From Mycobacterium sp. 236(2023) (GTDB lineage Bacteria > Actinomycetota > Actinomycetes > Mycobacteriales > Mycobacteriaceae): a DNA stretch of 64,000 nt. Below, piece by piece: positions 37,833-46,263 of the stretch; within the stretch, counting starts at the first letter, position 1, and the number at the start of each line of letters is the position of its first letter. Both the position numbers and the translations under genes were made by a program. The DNA is taken from assembly GCF_029623955.1 (NCBI RefSeq), contig NZ_JARSBP010000003.1:496001-560000 (forward strand), given 5' to 3'. The notes beneath the pieces were generated by a model, which was not told the DNA's origin, ran no database searches, and saw only the letters and a list, made by a program, of their open reading frames with translations.

Positions 37833-39389
37833 TCAGGCGCCCAGCACCGCCATTGCCGCGTTGTGCCCGCCGATTCCCGACACGGCACCGCCCCGTCGGG
37901 AACCGGCGCCGCACAACAGGATCCGATCGTGATGGGTGGCCACGCCCCATCGGCGAGCCGGGGTGTCCAGCGGCTCGTCGTCTTCGGCGAAAGGCCATGC
38001 CAGGGCGCCGTGGAAGATGTTGCCGTTCGTCATGCCCAGTGCGGCTTCGAGGTCGGCTGTCGTCTTCGCCTCGATGCACAGACGGCCGCCCGAGTCCTCA
38101 CACAACACGTCCTGAATAGGTTCCGCGAGAACAGAGTTCAGTGAAGTCAGCGCCGCCGAGGTCAGCGTGTCGCGGAGGCGATCCGGTGTCTCGGTCGAGG
38201 AGAGGCTGTGGGGTGTGTGCAGGCCGAACACGGTCAGCGTGTGCGCGCCCGCGTCGCGCAGAGACTCCGAAAGGATGCTCGGGTCGGCCAGCGTGTGGCA
38301 GTAGATCTCACACGGCAGCGGGTCGGGCGCCGAACCTGACGCGGCCCGCCGATACGCGGTGTCGAGCTGGCTGTAGTTCTCGTTGATATGGAATGTTCCG
38401 CCGAAAGCCTGTTCCGCAGTGACGGTTTCGTCACGCATCCGGGGGAGTCGACGCAGCATCAGGTTGACCTTGATCTGTGCGCCCTGAGCCACGACGGGCT
38501 CAGACTCTCCGAGAAGGCGGGCCAGGACCGCCGGGGTGACGTTGGCCAGCACGTGCTCGGCGCCGATGCGGTGCTCTGTGTCTGCCTGCCGGTAATGCAC
38601 TTCACCGTCGGGATGGATGGCGTAAACCTCGGCCCCGGTGACGATTTCGGCGCCGAAGCCCGCAGCGGCGGCGGCCAGCGCGCCGCTGACGGCACCCATG
38701 CCGCCGATCGGGACATCCCACTCACCGGTGCCGCCGCCGATCAGGTGGTAGAGGAAACATCGGTTCTGGGCCAGGGATTCGTCGTCCATGGCCGCGAATG
38801 TGCCGATTAACGCGTCGGTCGCCATGACGCCGCGGACGAGGTCATGGGTCACCGCGTGAGTGATCGCCTCGGCGATCGGACGTTCGATCATCGACCGCCA
38901 CGCGGCCTCGGCTTCTCGGCCCCCGTCGTTGGCCACGGCCCGGCGCACCTCCGACCGGGTGAGCAGCGGTTCGGTCAGCGTCGGCCACATCCGGGAGGTC
39001 ACGGTCGCGCAGCGGCGGTAGAAGTCGTGAAAGCCGTCCTCGTCCGCGGCCGCGCCGATGGCGGCGAATGTCGACTCCGGTCCGACCAGCAGCCCGGTGG
39101 CGCCACCCGTCGAGGGGTCGGGTGTGTAGGACGAGTAGGTGCGCCGAGCCAGCCTGACCCGCGCACCCAGGTCGTCGACGATGCGCCGCGGCAGGAGGCT
39201 GACCAGGTACGAGTACCTCGACAGCCGGGCGTCCACGCCGTCGAAGGGATGTGCCGAGACAGCAGCTCCACCGACGTGCGGCAACCGTTCGAGGAGCCGT
39301 ACGCGTCGCCCTGCACGTGCCAGGTATGCAGCGGCGACGAGTCCGTTGTGCCCGCCCCCGACGATGATCGTGTCGAGGGGTTCAGGCAT
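37833..39389 (-). CDS. FAD-dependent oxidoreductase, phytoene-dehydrogenase-like (Rv0897c-like)
   Basis: 518 residues from ATG 39389. The N-terminal Rossmann motif DTIIVGGGHNGLVAAAYLAR and the following LLERLPHVGGAA are typical of the carotenoid/amine-oxidase-like FAD family. The C-terminal FAD contact is RILLCGAGSRRGGAVSGIGG. M. tuberculosis Rv0897c, next to gltA2, is the apparent counterpart. The natural substrate is unknown; dehydrogenation or isomerisation of an isoprenoid is a reasonable family guess. Its start lies within the end of a secreted-protein gene (8-bp overlap). Confidence 0.87.
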   Translation of the reverse strand: MPEPLDTIIVGGGHNGLVAAAYLARAGRRVRLLERLPHVGGAAVSAHPFDGVDARLSRYSYLVSLLPRRIVDDLGARVRLARRTYSSYTPDPSTGGATGLLVGPESTFAAIGAAADEDGFHDFYRRCATVTSRMWPTLTEPLLTRSEVRRAVANDGGREAEAAWRSMIERPIAEAITHAVTHDLVRGVMATDALIGTFAAMDDESLAQNRCFLYHLIGGGTGEWDVPIGGMGAVSGALAAAAAGFGAEIVTGAEVYAIHPDGEVHYRQADTEHRIGAEHVLANVTPAVLARLLGESEPVVAQGAQIKVNLMLRRLPRMRDETVTAEQAFGGTFHINENYSQLDTAYRRAASGSAPDPLPCEIYCHTLADPSILSESLRDAGAHTLTVFGLHTPHSLSSTETPDRLRDTLTSAALTSLNSVLAEPIQDVLCEDSGGRLCIEAKTTADLEAALGMTNGNIFHGALAWPFAEDDEPLDTPARRWGVATHHDRILLCGAGSRRGGAVSGIGGHNAAMAVLGA

Positions 39390-39984
39390 GGGTTCCGGCT
39401 GCGGCACAGGCGGTCTGGACAGCCGTCGCGTGGGCGTTGAGGTCTGCCACCGACAGGTTCAGGGTCTCACCGGAGGTTCGCAGCCCCATCTTCAAGAGCA
39501 GCTTCGTGGCCCCCAGGGACCACGATCTCATCGGGCCTGCGATGTCGGGCGCAAGCCCCGGCGTATTGGATGCGCTCAGCGCCAGGCCGGCGCCCTGCCG
39601 GAGCGCGGTCCTGCCCAGGCCGTTGGCATTGCTGATCGACGGGTCGGAGTAGTCGGGGTCCTCGTAGGTCTCGAGCGCTTCGGCGAAATATCCGTAGTAC
39701 AGCGACGTGCCCTGCAGCACCGCGGCGAACTGCCCGCACGCCGCGACCGCCGCGGGATCCGCATCCTCGGACGGCGGCACCGAGACTTCGGACGGTCCCG
39801 GAGCAACGGCCTGCGCTGCCCCTGTAGCGAACGGGTCGGTGGCCGTGGGCTCCACGGGCTGAGCAAACGCGGATGCCGGGCTGACGGCGACGACGACGCC
39901 GACGGCGGAACTGACCGCGGCGATCGCGCGTGTGAACGCCGACGACCTCCGAATCAACTCGTCTCGGCTGTGTCCGCGCGGCAT
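39382..39984 (-). CDS. exported protein of unknown function
   Basis: 200 residues. A signal peptide of about 40 residues (basic start, core AIAAVSSAVGVVVAVSPASA, cleavage near AFAQ) is followed by an acidic low-complexity stretch (about 45-75) and a compact domain with two cysteines (VAACGQF and QTACAAAG) that may form a disulfide. The core LQGTSLYYGYFAEALETYED is reminiscent of small helical mycobacterial exported proteins. No function can be given. It is translationally coupled to the FAD oxidoreductase behind it. Confidence 0.7.
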   Translation of the reverse strand: MPRGHSRDELIRRSSAFTRAIAAVSSAVGVVVAVSPASAFAQPVEPTATDPFATGAAQAVAPGPSEVSVPPSEDADPAAVAACGQFAAVLQGTSLYYGYFAEALETYEDPDYSDPSISNANGLGRTALRQGAGLALSASNTPGLAPDIAGPMRSWSLGATKLLLKMGLRTSGETLNLSVADLNAHATAVQTACAAAGTHA

Positions 39985-40160
39985 GCCAAGTAAGGTAACC
40001 CATCACCCGCACCGGAAAGGCCGGGACAGGATCGGTGGTCGGCTGACGGGAATGAAAGTTTGGGGAGCATTCAGCGATTGGCAAACAAGCTGCTTGATAC
40101 TTCCCGCATTCGCGTAGTTACCGAGATCGCCGTCCGGCCAAGAGAGGCACCTGCACAGTC

Positions 40161-40823
40161 ATGAAGAACCGGTTCGTCGCTCTGGCGCTTGCTTTCGCCG
40201 TGCTGCCTGCGTTCGCGACGCCACTGGCTGCGGCGCAGCCTCCGCCGCCCGCGGTGCCCCTTCCGGCGCCACCGCCGCCCAACGCCGCCGTGCTGTCGGG
40301 TCCGCCCGGAGTGCTGGAGACACCGGACGGATGGCGTATCGAGGTGGTGGGAAGCGACGAATCGCAGCTGGCGGTCGCACCGCTGACGACGGCGGTGTCC
40401 TCGCGGGAGTATCTGTTCGGCGGCACGTACACCGGAACGATCACCGGCGAGGGAACCACCGCGTTGACCGGCGGCACGTTGGAGGTCGGTGCGCAGATCG
40501 GTTGCGGCGTCATCTCCGACGAGCAGGAAGTCAATCCGGGCGCCGGCTTCACGCCCGCGCTGCCGTTCGGTGACGACCCGACCCTCGCGCTCTCGGTGAC
40601 GTTGCAGGGCAAGGTTTATCTGTCGCCGGGCACCGTCACCACGGTGCCGATCAACAAGAAGACGTTCAAAGGCAAGTCGACACGCGTGTCGATCGACGGG
40701 GTGCGAATCAGGACCGACCAGTGCGCCGGTCAGTCGTTCATCCGGTCATATGCGACGTTGACCAGTTCGTCGGAGAACACCGACGACGTCATCACCTACC
40801 TCGGTGTCACCAAAGTTGTCTGA
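40161..40823 (+). CDS. MspA-family outer-membrane porin-like protein, copy 1
   Basis: 220 residues. The signal peptide ends near LAAAQ (about 26), followed by a Pro-rich stretch (27-41), then an MspA-type beta domain with SREYLFGGTYTG, the hallmark GGTLEVGAQIGCG and the closing SFIRSYATLTSSS. Classical MspA lacks cysteine; here C115 and C188 are present and likely form a disulfide. MspA proteins are octameric mycolate-membrane channels. This divergent member may be a porin or a related surface protein. The second copy follows after 70 bp. Confidence 0.82.
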   Translation: MKNRFVALALAFAVLPAFATPLAAAQPPPPAVPLPAPPPPNAAVLSGPPGVLETPDGWRIEVVGSDESQLAVAPLTTAVSSREYLFGGTYTGTITGEGTTALTGGTLEVGAQIGCGVISDEQEVNPGAGFTPALPFGDDPTLALSVTLQGKVYLSPGTVTTVPINKKTFKGKSTRVSIDGVRIRTDQCAGQSFIRSYATLTSSSENTDDVITYLGVTKVV

Positions 40824-40893
40824 CGTCGGCACGCCGAAGCCCGTGGCATCAACTGTTTCCGCGCACCCGAAGACGAGAGGTACCGCCGTCACC

Positions 40894-41610
40894 ATGCTGA
40901 CCCGCCTTGCAGCGTTGGCCGCACTCTGCCTCGTCGTCCCCGTGGCCGCACCCCAGGCCTGGGCGCAGCCGGCCCCGCCCGGGCCGGTGGTGCCACCGCC
41001 TCCCGTCCCCGTCGGCGCCACGCTGCCACCCGGTGAGTTGCCGCCACCGCCGCTCGACAACGGCGTCGTGGCGTCGTCGCCGCCGGGCGTCGTCGTCACG
41101 CCGGACGGCTGGACGTTGTCGGTGATGGCGGGCGACGAGACGCAGCTTCCTGTCGCGCCGCTGACGACCGCCGTCTCCTCGCGGGAGTATCTCGTCGGCG
41201 GCACGTTCGGTGGAGACGTCACCGGCGGCGGCAGCACCGAATTGACCGGGGGCACTTTGGAGGTCGGCTACCAGATCGGCTGCGGAATCGAACTCAAGCA
41301 GATGCGCCTCATCGGGAGTGTGGGTGCTTCGACGACGGGGTCGACCCTCGTCAGCCCGCTCATCGACGGCGTGTCGTTTCCGGTCACGGGTGTGCTGGAG
41401 TTCCATCCGAGGCCGGGCACGGTGCAATCGGTCACGGTCAACAAGAAGTCCTTCAAGAAAGCGCCCGTGCGGGTGACGCTGAAGGACGTCCACATCAAGA
41501 TCGACGGATGTCTCGGCCAGTCGTTCATCCGCTCCTACGCGACGATGACGAGTTCGAGCGTCGACAACGACGACATCGTCGCGTACTACGGCGTGACGAA
41601 GGCGGTCTGA
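40894..41610 (+). CDS. MspA-family outer-membrane porin-like protein, copy 2
   Basis: 238 residues from ATG 40894 (signal peptide ends near AWAQ, about 25). It has a longer Pro-rich stretch than copy 1 and the same motifs: PLTTAVSSREYLVGGTFGG, GGTLEVGYQIGCG and SFIRSYATMTSSS. The conserved cysteines are C130 and C206, at the same places as in copy 1. The two genes are clearly a tandem duplication that has diverged. An in-frame upstream start at 40804 lies in copy 1 and is not supported. The next gene follows after 7 nt, so it is in the same operon. Confidence 0.83.
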   Translation: MLTRLAALAALCLVVPVAAPQAWAQPAPPGPVVPPPPVPVGATLPPGELPPPPLDNGVVASSPPGVVVTPDGWTLSVMAGDETQLPVAPLTTAVSSREYLVGGTFGGDVTGGGSTELTGGTLEVGYQIGCGIELKQMRLIGSVGASTTGSTLVSPLIDGVSFPVTGVLEFHPRPGTVQSVTVNKKSFKKAPVRVTLKDVHIKIDGCLGQSFIRSYATMTSSSVDNDDIVAYYGVTKAV

Positions 41611-41617
41611 CAACCGC

Positions 41618-42277
41618 ATGCACCGGTCCTCGACAAGATCTTGCGCGCACCGCGTCGGCCTTCGTGCGGCGGCAGGTGTTGTGACGGCCGCCGTGGCGCT
41701 GGCCGCCGCGGGTCAGGCTGTGGCCCAACCGATACCGCCCGCTCCGCCGCCGCCGCCTCCTCTTCCGCCGCCCCCTGCCGGCCCCACGCTGCCGCTGCTC
41801 GGCCCCCTCGGGCCGAACGGGCTGGCGGTGCTGGCGCAGACGGGCCAACCGGCTGCGGGCTCGTTCGGGATCCCGTCGGTTCCCGGCCTGGATCCCACGA
41901 CAGTGCTTGGGCAGAACGCGATCCCGTCGGCGCCGGGCGCCGGACCGGGTACGCCTCCGAACCTGAACATCTTCAACAACGCCTATGGGATCCCGCAGTA
42001 CCTGGTCCCGTCCGCTCCCGGGGAAGGCGTCATCTTCGACGTGCCAGCCGGGTCGGAGAACGCGGACGTGAGTCGGCGGGAATGGTTCGGGCGGTGGATC
42101 GACATGTATCGCGCGGGTCAGCTGGAGGGCGGAATGCTGGGCCAGCGGCCTCAGGAGCAGCTCGGTCAGCCGCTGCCCGGCACCGCTCCGCCGCCCGGGG
42201 TGAATCTTCCGCCCGGGCCGGAGCAGTTCTACGTGCCGCCCGACGCGGCGCCGGCAGCACCGTTGCCGCCGGACTGA
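41618..42277 (+). CDS. exported proline-rich protein
   Basis: 219 residues. A signal peptide with an AAAGVVTAAVALAAAGQAVA core is cleaved near AVAQ (about residue 37). A run of Pro (PPAPPPPPPLPPPP) follows, then a small folded-looking domain with NIFNNAYGIPQYLVPSAPGEG and WFGRWIDMYRAGQLEGG, and a Pro/Ala-rich tail. No cysteine in the mature part. No known domain. Its place 7 nt behind the second MspA-like gene suggests it acts with the porin-like proteins, for example as an assembly or wall-anchoring partner; this is inference. Confidence 0.72.
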   Translation: MHRSSTRSCAHRVGLRAAAGVVTAAVALAAAGQAVAQPIPPAPPPPPPLPPPPAGPTLPLLGPLGPNGLAVLAQTGQPAAGSFGIPSVPGLDPTTVLGQNAIPSAPGAGPGTPPNLNIFNNAYGIPQYLVPSAPGEGVIFDVPAGSENADVSRREWFGRWIDMYRAGQLEGGMLGQRPQEQLGQPLPGTAPPPGVNLPPGPEQFYVPPDAAPAAPLPPD

Positions 42278-42319
42278 TCACGTAAACCGCTGTACGGCAG
42301 CGCTTCTGGGCGAGGCAGG

Positions 42320-43270
42320 TCAGACGTCGGAATCGTCTGCGTGGCCGTCGTGGTCGGACGTGTCGCCGGTTGGGTCCGTCGAGGCCTCGGGGGCGGACTC
42401 GGGGGCGTCCTCGGCCGGCTCGGTCTCTGGTGCCGCGGTGTCGCCGTCCGTTTCGGGCTCGTCGATGCTGTCGGTCTGGTCGACAGGCTCGGCAGGTGGC
42501 TCGTCCGCATCGACGTTCTGGATGTCCTCTGCGGCATCGTGTTTCGTCGTTACCTGCAACTCGTCCGAGTGGTCCTGCTCCGGTTCGGCATCGGTCTCGT
42601 CGTCCACGCGCGAGGTGACCTCGGCCGGAGCAGTCGGGTCGGGTGTCACGTCGAAGATCTGGTTGAACAGGTCGATGTCGTAGGCGATCTCATTGCGGAT
42701 CGTGGTCAGGATGTTGGGGATCGCGGTGCGGAGGTTGTGGAGTGTGGTCTGGATGTAGGGCTCGATCAGGTCGATCTGGTTGTCGAGCACGTAGTAGCCG
42801 ATCGTGACCGGCAGCAGTGCGGTCATGACCATCGAATTGAGCGCGGTGCCGACGGCCGTCGTGATGGCGTAGAAGTTGTGGTACGGGAACGTCAGGAGCT
42901 CGAGCATCAGGGTGGGATCGATGCGATCGGCGGCTGGTGTCGGGTCCGACGGGTGGGTGGTGACGGTGATCCCTGTCGGGACGGCGCTGTGGTCGAGCGG
43001 GAGTTCGGCGCGCGCGTCGATGTCGGCCTGCACCGCGGGGCCGATCGTTGCGAGGGTTTCCACCACGCGCCACGCCGTCGAGTCCGGACCGGTGGCCGGG
43101 AACCATCGCAGGGCGGCCGGAACGGTGTCGAACGGCGAGCGGTCGGCGCCGACTGCGCAGAGCGGAAACGGTTCGGGTGGGGCCGCCTCGGCGTGCCCGA
43201 CACCTGCGGGCGCGGCGATGCACGCGACCGTCAACATGCTCAGAAGTGGTTTGCCGACAGAGGGTTTCAC
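42320..43270 (-). CDS. exported protein with acidic C-terminal tail, unknown function
   Basis: 316 residues from GTG 43270. The signal peptide ends near GHAEA (about 29). The mature part has hydrophobic and helical segments (LELLTFPYHNFYAITTAVG, NSMVMTALLPVTIGYYVLDNQ) and a C-terminal 90 residues that are strongly acidic and probably disordered (EPETDGDTAAPETEPAEDAP). No known domain is recognised. Relatives with similar core exist in mycobacteria as hypothetical exported proteins, to my knowledge. Convergent with the MspA-like cluster, 42 bp from it. Confidence 0.68.
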   Translation of the reverse strand: MKPSVGKPLLSMLTVACIAAPAGVGHAEAAPPEPFPLCAVGADRSPFDTVPAALRWFPATGPDSTAWRVVETLATIGPAVQADIDARAELPLDHSAVPTGITVTTHPSDPTPAADRIDPTLMLELLTFPYHNFYAITTAVGTALNSMVMTALLPVTIGYYVLDNQIDLIEPYIQTTLHNLRTAIPNILTTIRNEIAYDIDLFNQIFDVTPDPTAPAEVTSRVDDETDAEPEQDHSDELQVTTKHDAAEDIQNVDADEPPAEPVDQTDSIDEPETDGDTAAPETEPAEDAPESAPEASTDPTGDTSDHDGHADDSDV

Positions 43271-43429
43271 GACGCCGCCTTTGCTGCCTCATCGATATTG
43301 ACGCCACGAGAAACTACGTGGCTGTCTTGCCGATATGCAGGCGGGAACAAGGCCAATGGCCGAGCAGGACATGAACATCTGCCGGCCGGCCCTGCCCCCG
43401 GGGCGGGCGCGCCTCAGTTTGCCGCGACG

Positions 43430-43678
43430 TCAGGCGAGGTAGCCCTCGACCTCACCCTCGGGTCGGACGGAGGCTTCGTCGGGGTTGCCGCCGCTGGAAC
43501 GCAGCGCCCGGCGCTGACGGAGCAGATCCCAGCACTGGTCGAGTTGCACCTCGACCGCCTTCAGGCGGCGGTGCTCCTCGGTCTCGTCGATCTCGTGGTG
43601 TTGCAGCTTGGAGCGCAGTTCGTGCTCTTCGGCGACGAGTTCGTTGACTTGCTTGAGGATGTCTTGATCACTGGCCAC
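43430..43678 (-). CDS. DUF2630 small helical protein (Rv0898c-like)
   Basis: 82 residues from GTG 43678. A predicted two-helix hairpin (DILKQVNELVAEEHELRSKL and EEHRRLKAVEVQLDQCWDLL) followed by RQRRALR and a short tail. This fits DUF2630, and the gene matches M. tuberculosis Rv0898c, found close to gltA2 and ompA. Function unknown. Divergent from the FKBP gene across 53 bp. The 159 bp downstream up to the next gene hold nothing I can assign. Confidence 0.83.
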   Translation of the reverse strand: MASDQDILKQVNELVAEEHELRSKLQHHEIDETEEHRRLKAVEVQLDQCWDLLRQRRALRSSGGNPDEASVRPEGEVEGYLA

Positions 43679-43731
43679 GCCTACCAGTGTGCAGTGCTTT
43701 CCCGCTCCCGTCCGCGGACTAGGGTGAGCAA

Positions 43732-44094
43732 ATGGCTACCAAACCCGAGATCGAATTTCCCGACGGCCCGGCCCCGGCTGAATTGGTGATCGAAGACATC
43801 GTTGTCGGCGACGGCGCGGAAGCCGTCCCGGGTGCCAACGTCGAGGTGCACTACGTCGGCGTCGAGTACGACACCGGCGAGGAGTTCGACAGCTCGTGGA
43901 ACCGCGGCGAGTCGATCGAGTTCCCGCTGCGCGGTCTCATTCAGGGGTGGCAGGACGGCATCCCCGGCATGAAGGTCGGTGGCAGGCGCAAGCTGACGAT
44001 TCCGCCGGCGCAGGCCTACGGCGCCGCAGGTGGTGGGCATCGCCTGTCGGGCAAGACGCTCATCTTCGTCATCGATCTGCTGGCCACCCGCTAG
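43732..44094 (+). CDS. FKBP-type peptidyl-prolyl cis-trans isomerase
   Basis: 120 residues of a single FKBP domain: ANVEVHYVGVEYDTGEEFDSS, FPLRGLIQGWQDGIPGMKVGG, RRKLTIPPAQAYGAAG and LIFVIDLLAT. These include the proline-binding pocket residues of the family. It is cytosolic and catalyses prolyl bond isomerisation in protein folding. AGGGTGAG precedes the ATG. Its TAG stop overlaps the TAG of the convergent prrB gene through the shared palindrome CTAG. Confidence 0.93.
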   Translation: MATKPEIEFPDGPAPAELVIEDIVVGDGAEAVPGANVEVHYVGVEYDTGEEFDSSWNRGESIEFPLRGLIQGWQDGIPGMKVGGRRKLTIPPAQAYGAAGGGHRLSGKTLIFVIDLLATR

Positions 44095-45434
44095 CGGGGG
44101 CCGGGCAGGCGCAGCAGTAGCCGTGCCCCGCCCAGCGGGCTGGACTCCAACGTGGCTGTGCCACCGTGCAATTCAGCCTGTTGAGCCACGAGCGCGAGAC
44201 CGAGGCCCGACCCCGAGTGTGACGCCGTCGACCCCCGGGAGAACCGGGCGAAGACGACCGTGCGCTCCTCTTCGGGCACGCCGACGCCGTCGTCGTCGAC
44301 GGCGATCTCGACACCTTCGCGCGAGCTGACCGCCGAGAGCTGCACGCGGGTCGCACCGCCGTGCTTGACGGCGTTGGCGATGGCGTTGTCGACGGCCAGG
44401 CGCAGGCCGGCGGGCAGCCCGACGATGATCACCGTCGGCGCGGGCACCAGCGAGACGTCGAGGTCGGGGTAGACGCGCATCGCGTCGTGCGCGGCGCGGT
44501 CGAGCAACTCGGTGATGTCGACGGGGACGTGGTCGTCCTCGGTGGACAGCTCGCCCTGCGCGAGCCGTTCCAGGGCGCCGAGCGTCGCCTCGATGCGGGA
44601 CTGCGTGCGGATCACGTCGTTGACGATTTCCGCGCGGCTTTCCTCGGGCATGTCCAGTGTGGAGAGCACCTCGAGGTTCGTGCGCATGGCGGTCAGAGGG
44701 GTCCGAAGCTCGTGCGCCGACACCGACGCGAAGTCGCGCGCCGACGCGAGCGCCGCCTTCGTGCGGTCCTGCTCTTCCCATACCCGCTCGACGAGTCCCT
44801 TGATCGCGTCGGCGATTTCGACGGCTTCGGTGGCGCCGCGGACGTCGATGTCGGGGTCCTCGTCGCCGGCATCGATGGCTCTGGTCTGCTGTGCGAGCCG
44901 TTTGAACGGCCGCACCGCGAAGGCCGCGAGGACCCACCCCCCGACGGTGGCGGCGCCGATTGCGAGCGCACAGATGATCATCACCCGCCGGTGCAGATTG
45001 TTGATGTCGGCGATCGTCGCGTCATAAGTGGCGCCGACGGCCACCGACATCGGCTGCGGGGTGGACAGCGCAACGGTGCGGACCCGGTAGCGCACACCGT
45101 CGACGTGGGTGTCGGCGTAGCCCGGTTCCATCTCGGGGAGAACGACATTCGAGTTCGACGTCACCTGCCCATCGTCGCGACGGACGGTGATGACGACGTC
45201 CTGGTCGTTGGGCGACGGCGGTATCTCGTCGAGTCCACGCGGCAGGAACGGGATCACGAAGCCGGCCGCCTCGTCGAGGCGACGGTCCAGCCGCTCGTTC
45301 CAGGCGTCGGTGATACCGAACCACACGACGGTGCCGGCGATGAGGACGATGATCGCGCCGGCGATGGCGCTGGTGAAAGCGACCCGCTGTCGCAACGACG
45401 GGGTACGGCGGAAGATCCGGGACAGCGCGATCAA
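44091..45434 (-). CDS. prrB: sensor histidine kinase PrrB
   Basis: 447 residues, close to the 446 of M. tuberculosis PrrB. Two membrane helices (about 20-40 and 150-175) flank an extracytoplasmic sensor region with LDRRLDEAAGFVIPFLPRGLDEIP. HAMP follows, then the phospho-acceptor segment FASVSAHELRTPLTAMRTNLE and ATPase boxes N (AVDNAIANAVKHGG), D (DDDGVGVP) and G (SGSGLGLALV). The start appears to be TTG at 45434, giving the same N-terminus as in M. tuberculosis (xxALSRIFRRTPSLRQRV). It lies 12 nt behind prrA, one operon. Confidence 0.94.
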   Translation of the reverse strand: MIALSRIFRRTPSLRQRVAFTSAIAGAIIVLIAGTVVWFGITDAWNERLDRRLDEAAGFVIPFLPRGLDEIPPSPNDQDVVITVRRDDGQVTSNSNVVLPEMEPGYADTHVDGVRYRVRTVALSTPQPMSVAVGATYDATIADINNLHRRVMIICALAIGAATVGGWVLAAFAVRPFKRLAQQTRAIDAGDEDPDIDVRGATEAVEIADAIKGLVERVWEEQDRTKAALASARDFASVSAHELRTPLTAMRTNLEVLSTLDMPEESRAEIVNDVIRTQSRIEATLGALERLAQGELSTEDDHVPVDITELLDRAAHDAMRVYPDLDVSLVPAPTVIIVGLPAGLRLAVDNAIANAVKHGGATRVQLSAVSSREGVEIAVDDDGVGVPEEERTVVFARFSRGSTASHSGSGLGLALVAQQAELHGGTATLESSPLGGARLLLRLPGPR

Positions 45435-45446
45435 GAGGGACGCCGC

Positions 45447-46148
45447 CTACTGCTGCCGCAGGACGAACCCCACGCCACGGACGGTGTGCAGCAGGCGCGG
45501 TGCGCCGTTGGCCTCCAGTTTGCGGCGCAGGTAGCCGATGAAGACGTCGACGACGTTGGTGTCCGCGGCGAAGTCATAGCCCCACACCAGCTCAAGCAGC
45601 TGCGCGCGGGAGAGCACCGCCGTCTTGTGCTCTGCCAGCACCGCCAGCAGGTCGAATTCGCGCTTGGTGAGGTCGACGTCGACACCGTCGACACGGGCGC
45701 GGCGGCCCGGGATGTCGACCTCCAGCGGGCCGACGGCGATGGTCTCCGACGAGAACGTCGCCGTCGCCCCGCGCCTGCGCAGCAGCGCCTTCACCCGCGC
45801 CACCAATTCGGCGAGGACGAACGGTTTGACCAGGTAATCGTCGGCACCGGCCTCCAGGCCCGCGACCCGGTCGTCGACCGACGACCGCGCCGAGAGCACA
45901 CAGACGGGCACGTCGTTGTCCATCGCGCGCAGCGCCGTCACGACGGACACCCCGTCGAGGACGGGCATGTTGATGTCGAGCACGATCGCGTCGGGTCGGG
46001 TCTCGGTGGCGCTGCGCAGCGCTTCGGCGCCGTCGACGGCGGTGAAGACGTCGAATCCGGACAGCCGCAGCCCGCGCTCGAGTGAGGCGAGGACGTCGGG
46101 ATCGTCGTCGACCACGAGCACCCGAGGTGAGCCCAGACCACTGTCCAT
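45447..46148 (-). CDS. prrA: response regulator PrrA
   Basis: About 233 residues from ATG 46148. The receiver domain has the acidic pair D14/D15 and phospho-acceptor D58 ([12 protein letters not shown]) and the conserved lysine in DDYLVKPF. The C-terminal OmpR/PhoB-type winged helix contains [15 protein letters not shown] and [14 protein letters not shown]. PrrA is phosphorylated by PrrB and is essential in M. tuberculosis; roles reported include nitrogen, respiration and early intracellular growth. A GTG at 46175 is an alternative start with nine extra residues. Confidence 0.95.
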   Translation of the reverse strand: MDSGLGSPRVLVVDDDPDVLASLERGLRLSGFDVFTAVDGAEALRSATETRPDAIVLDINMPVLDGVSVVTALRAMDNDVPVCVLSARSSVDDRVAGLEAGADDYLVKPFVLAELVARVKALLRRRGATATFSSETIAVGPLEVDIPGRRARVDGVDVDLTKREFDLLAVLAEHKTAVLSRAQLLELVWGYDFAADTNVVDVFIGYLRRKLEANGAPRLLHTVRGVGFVLRQQ

Positions 46149-46230
46149 GCCCGCAATAGTGCCCGATGAACCCACGCGCCTGTGGGAGGCTGTGCCCGCG
46201 GATTCCAGCGCGCTAATTGACGATAGTGCT

Positions 46231-46257
46231 ACCTAATTAGGTGATGTTTGCTAAAAC
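46231..46257. promoter_or_regulatory. 12-bp palindrome and -10 box between prrA and the channel gene
   Basis: ACCTAATTAGGT (46231-46242) is a perfect palindrome. TAAAAC at 46252-46257 lies seven bases before the GTG at 46264, a spacing that predicts a leaderless transcript for the channel. The palindrome would then sit just before the -10 element and could block it. It may act on prrA as well. The regulator is unknown. Confidence 0.45.
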
Positions 46258-46263
46258 TATCCC

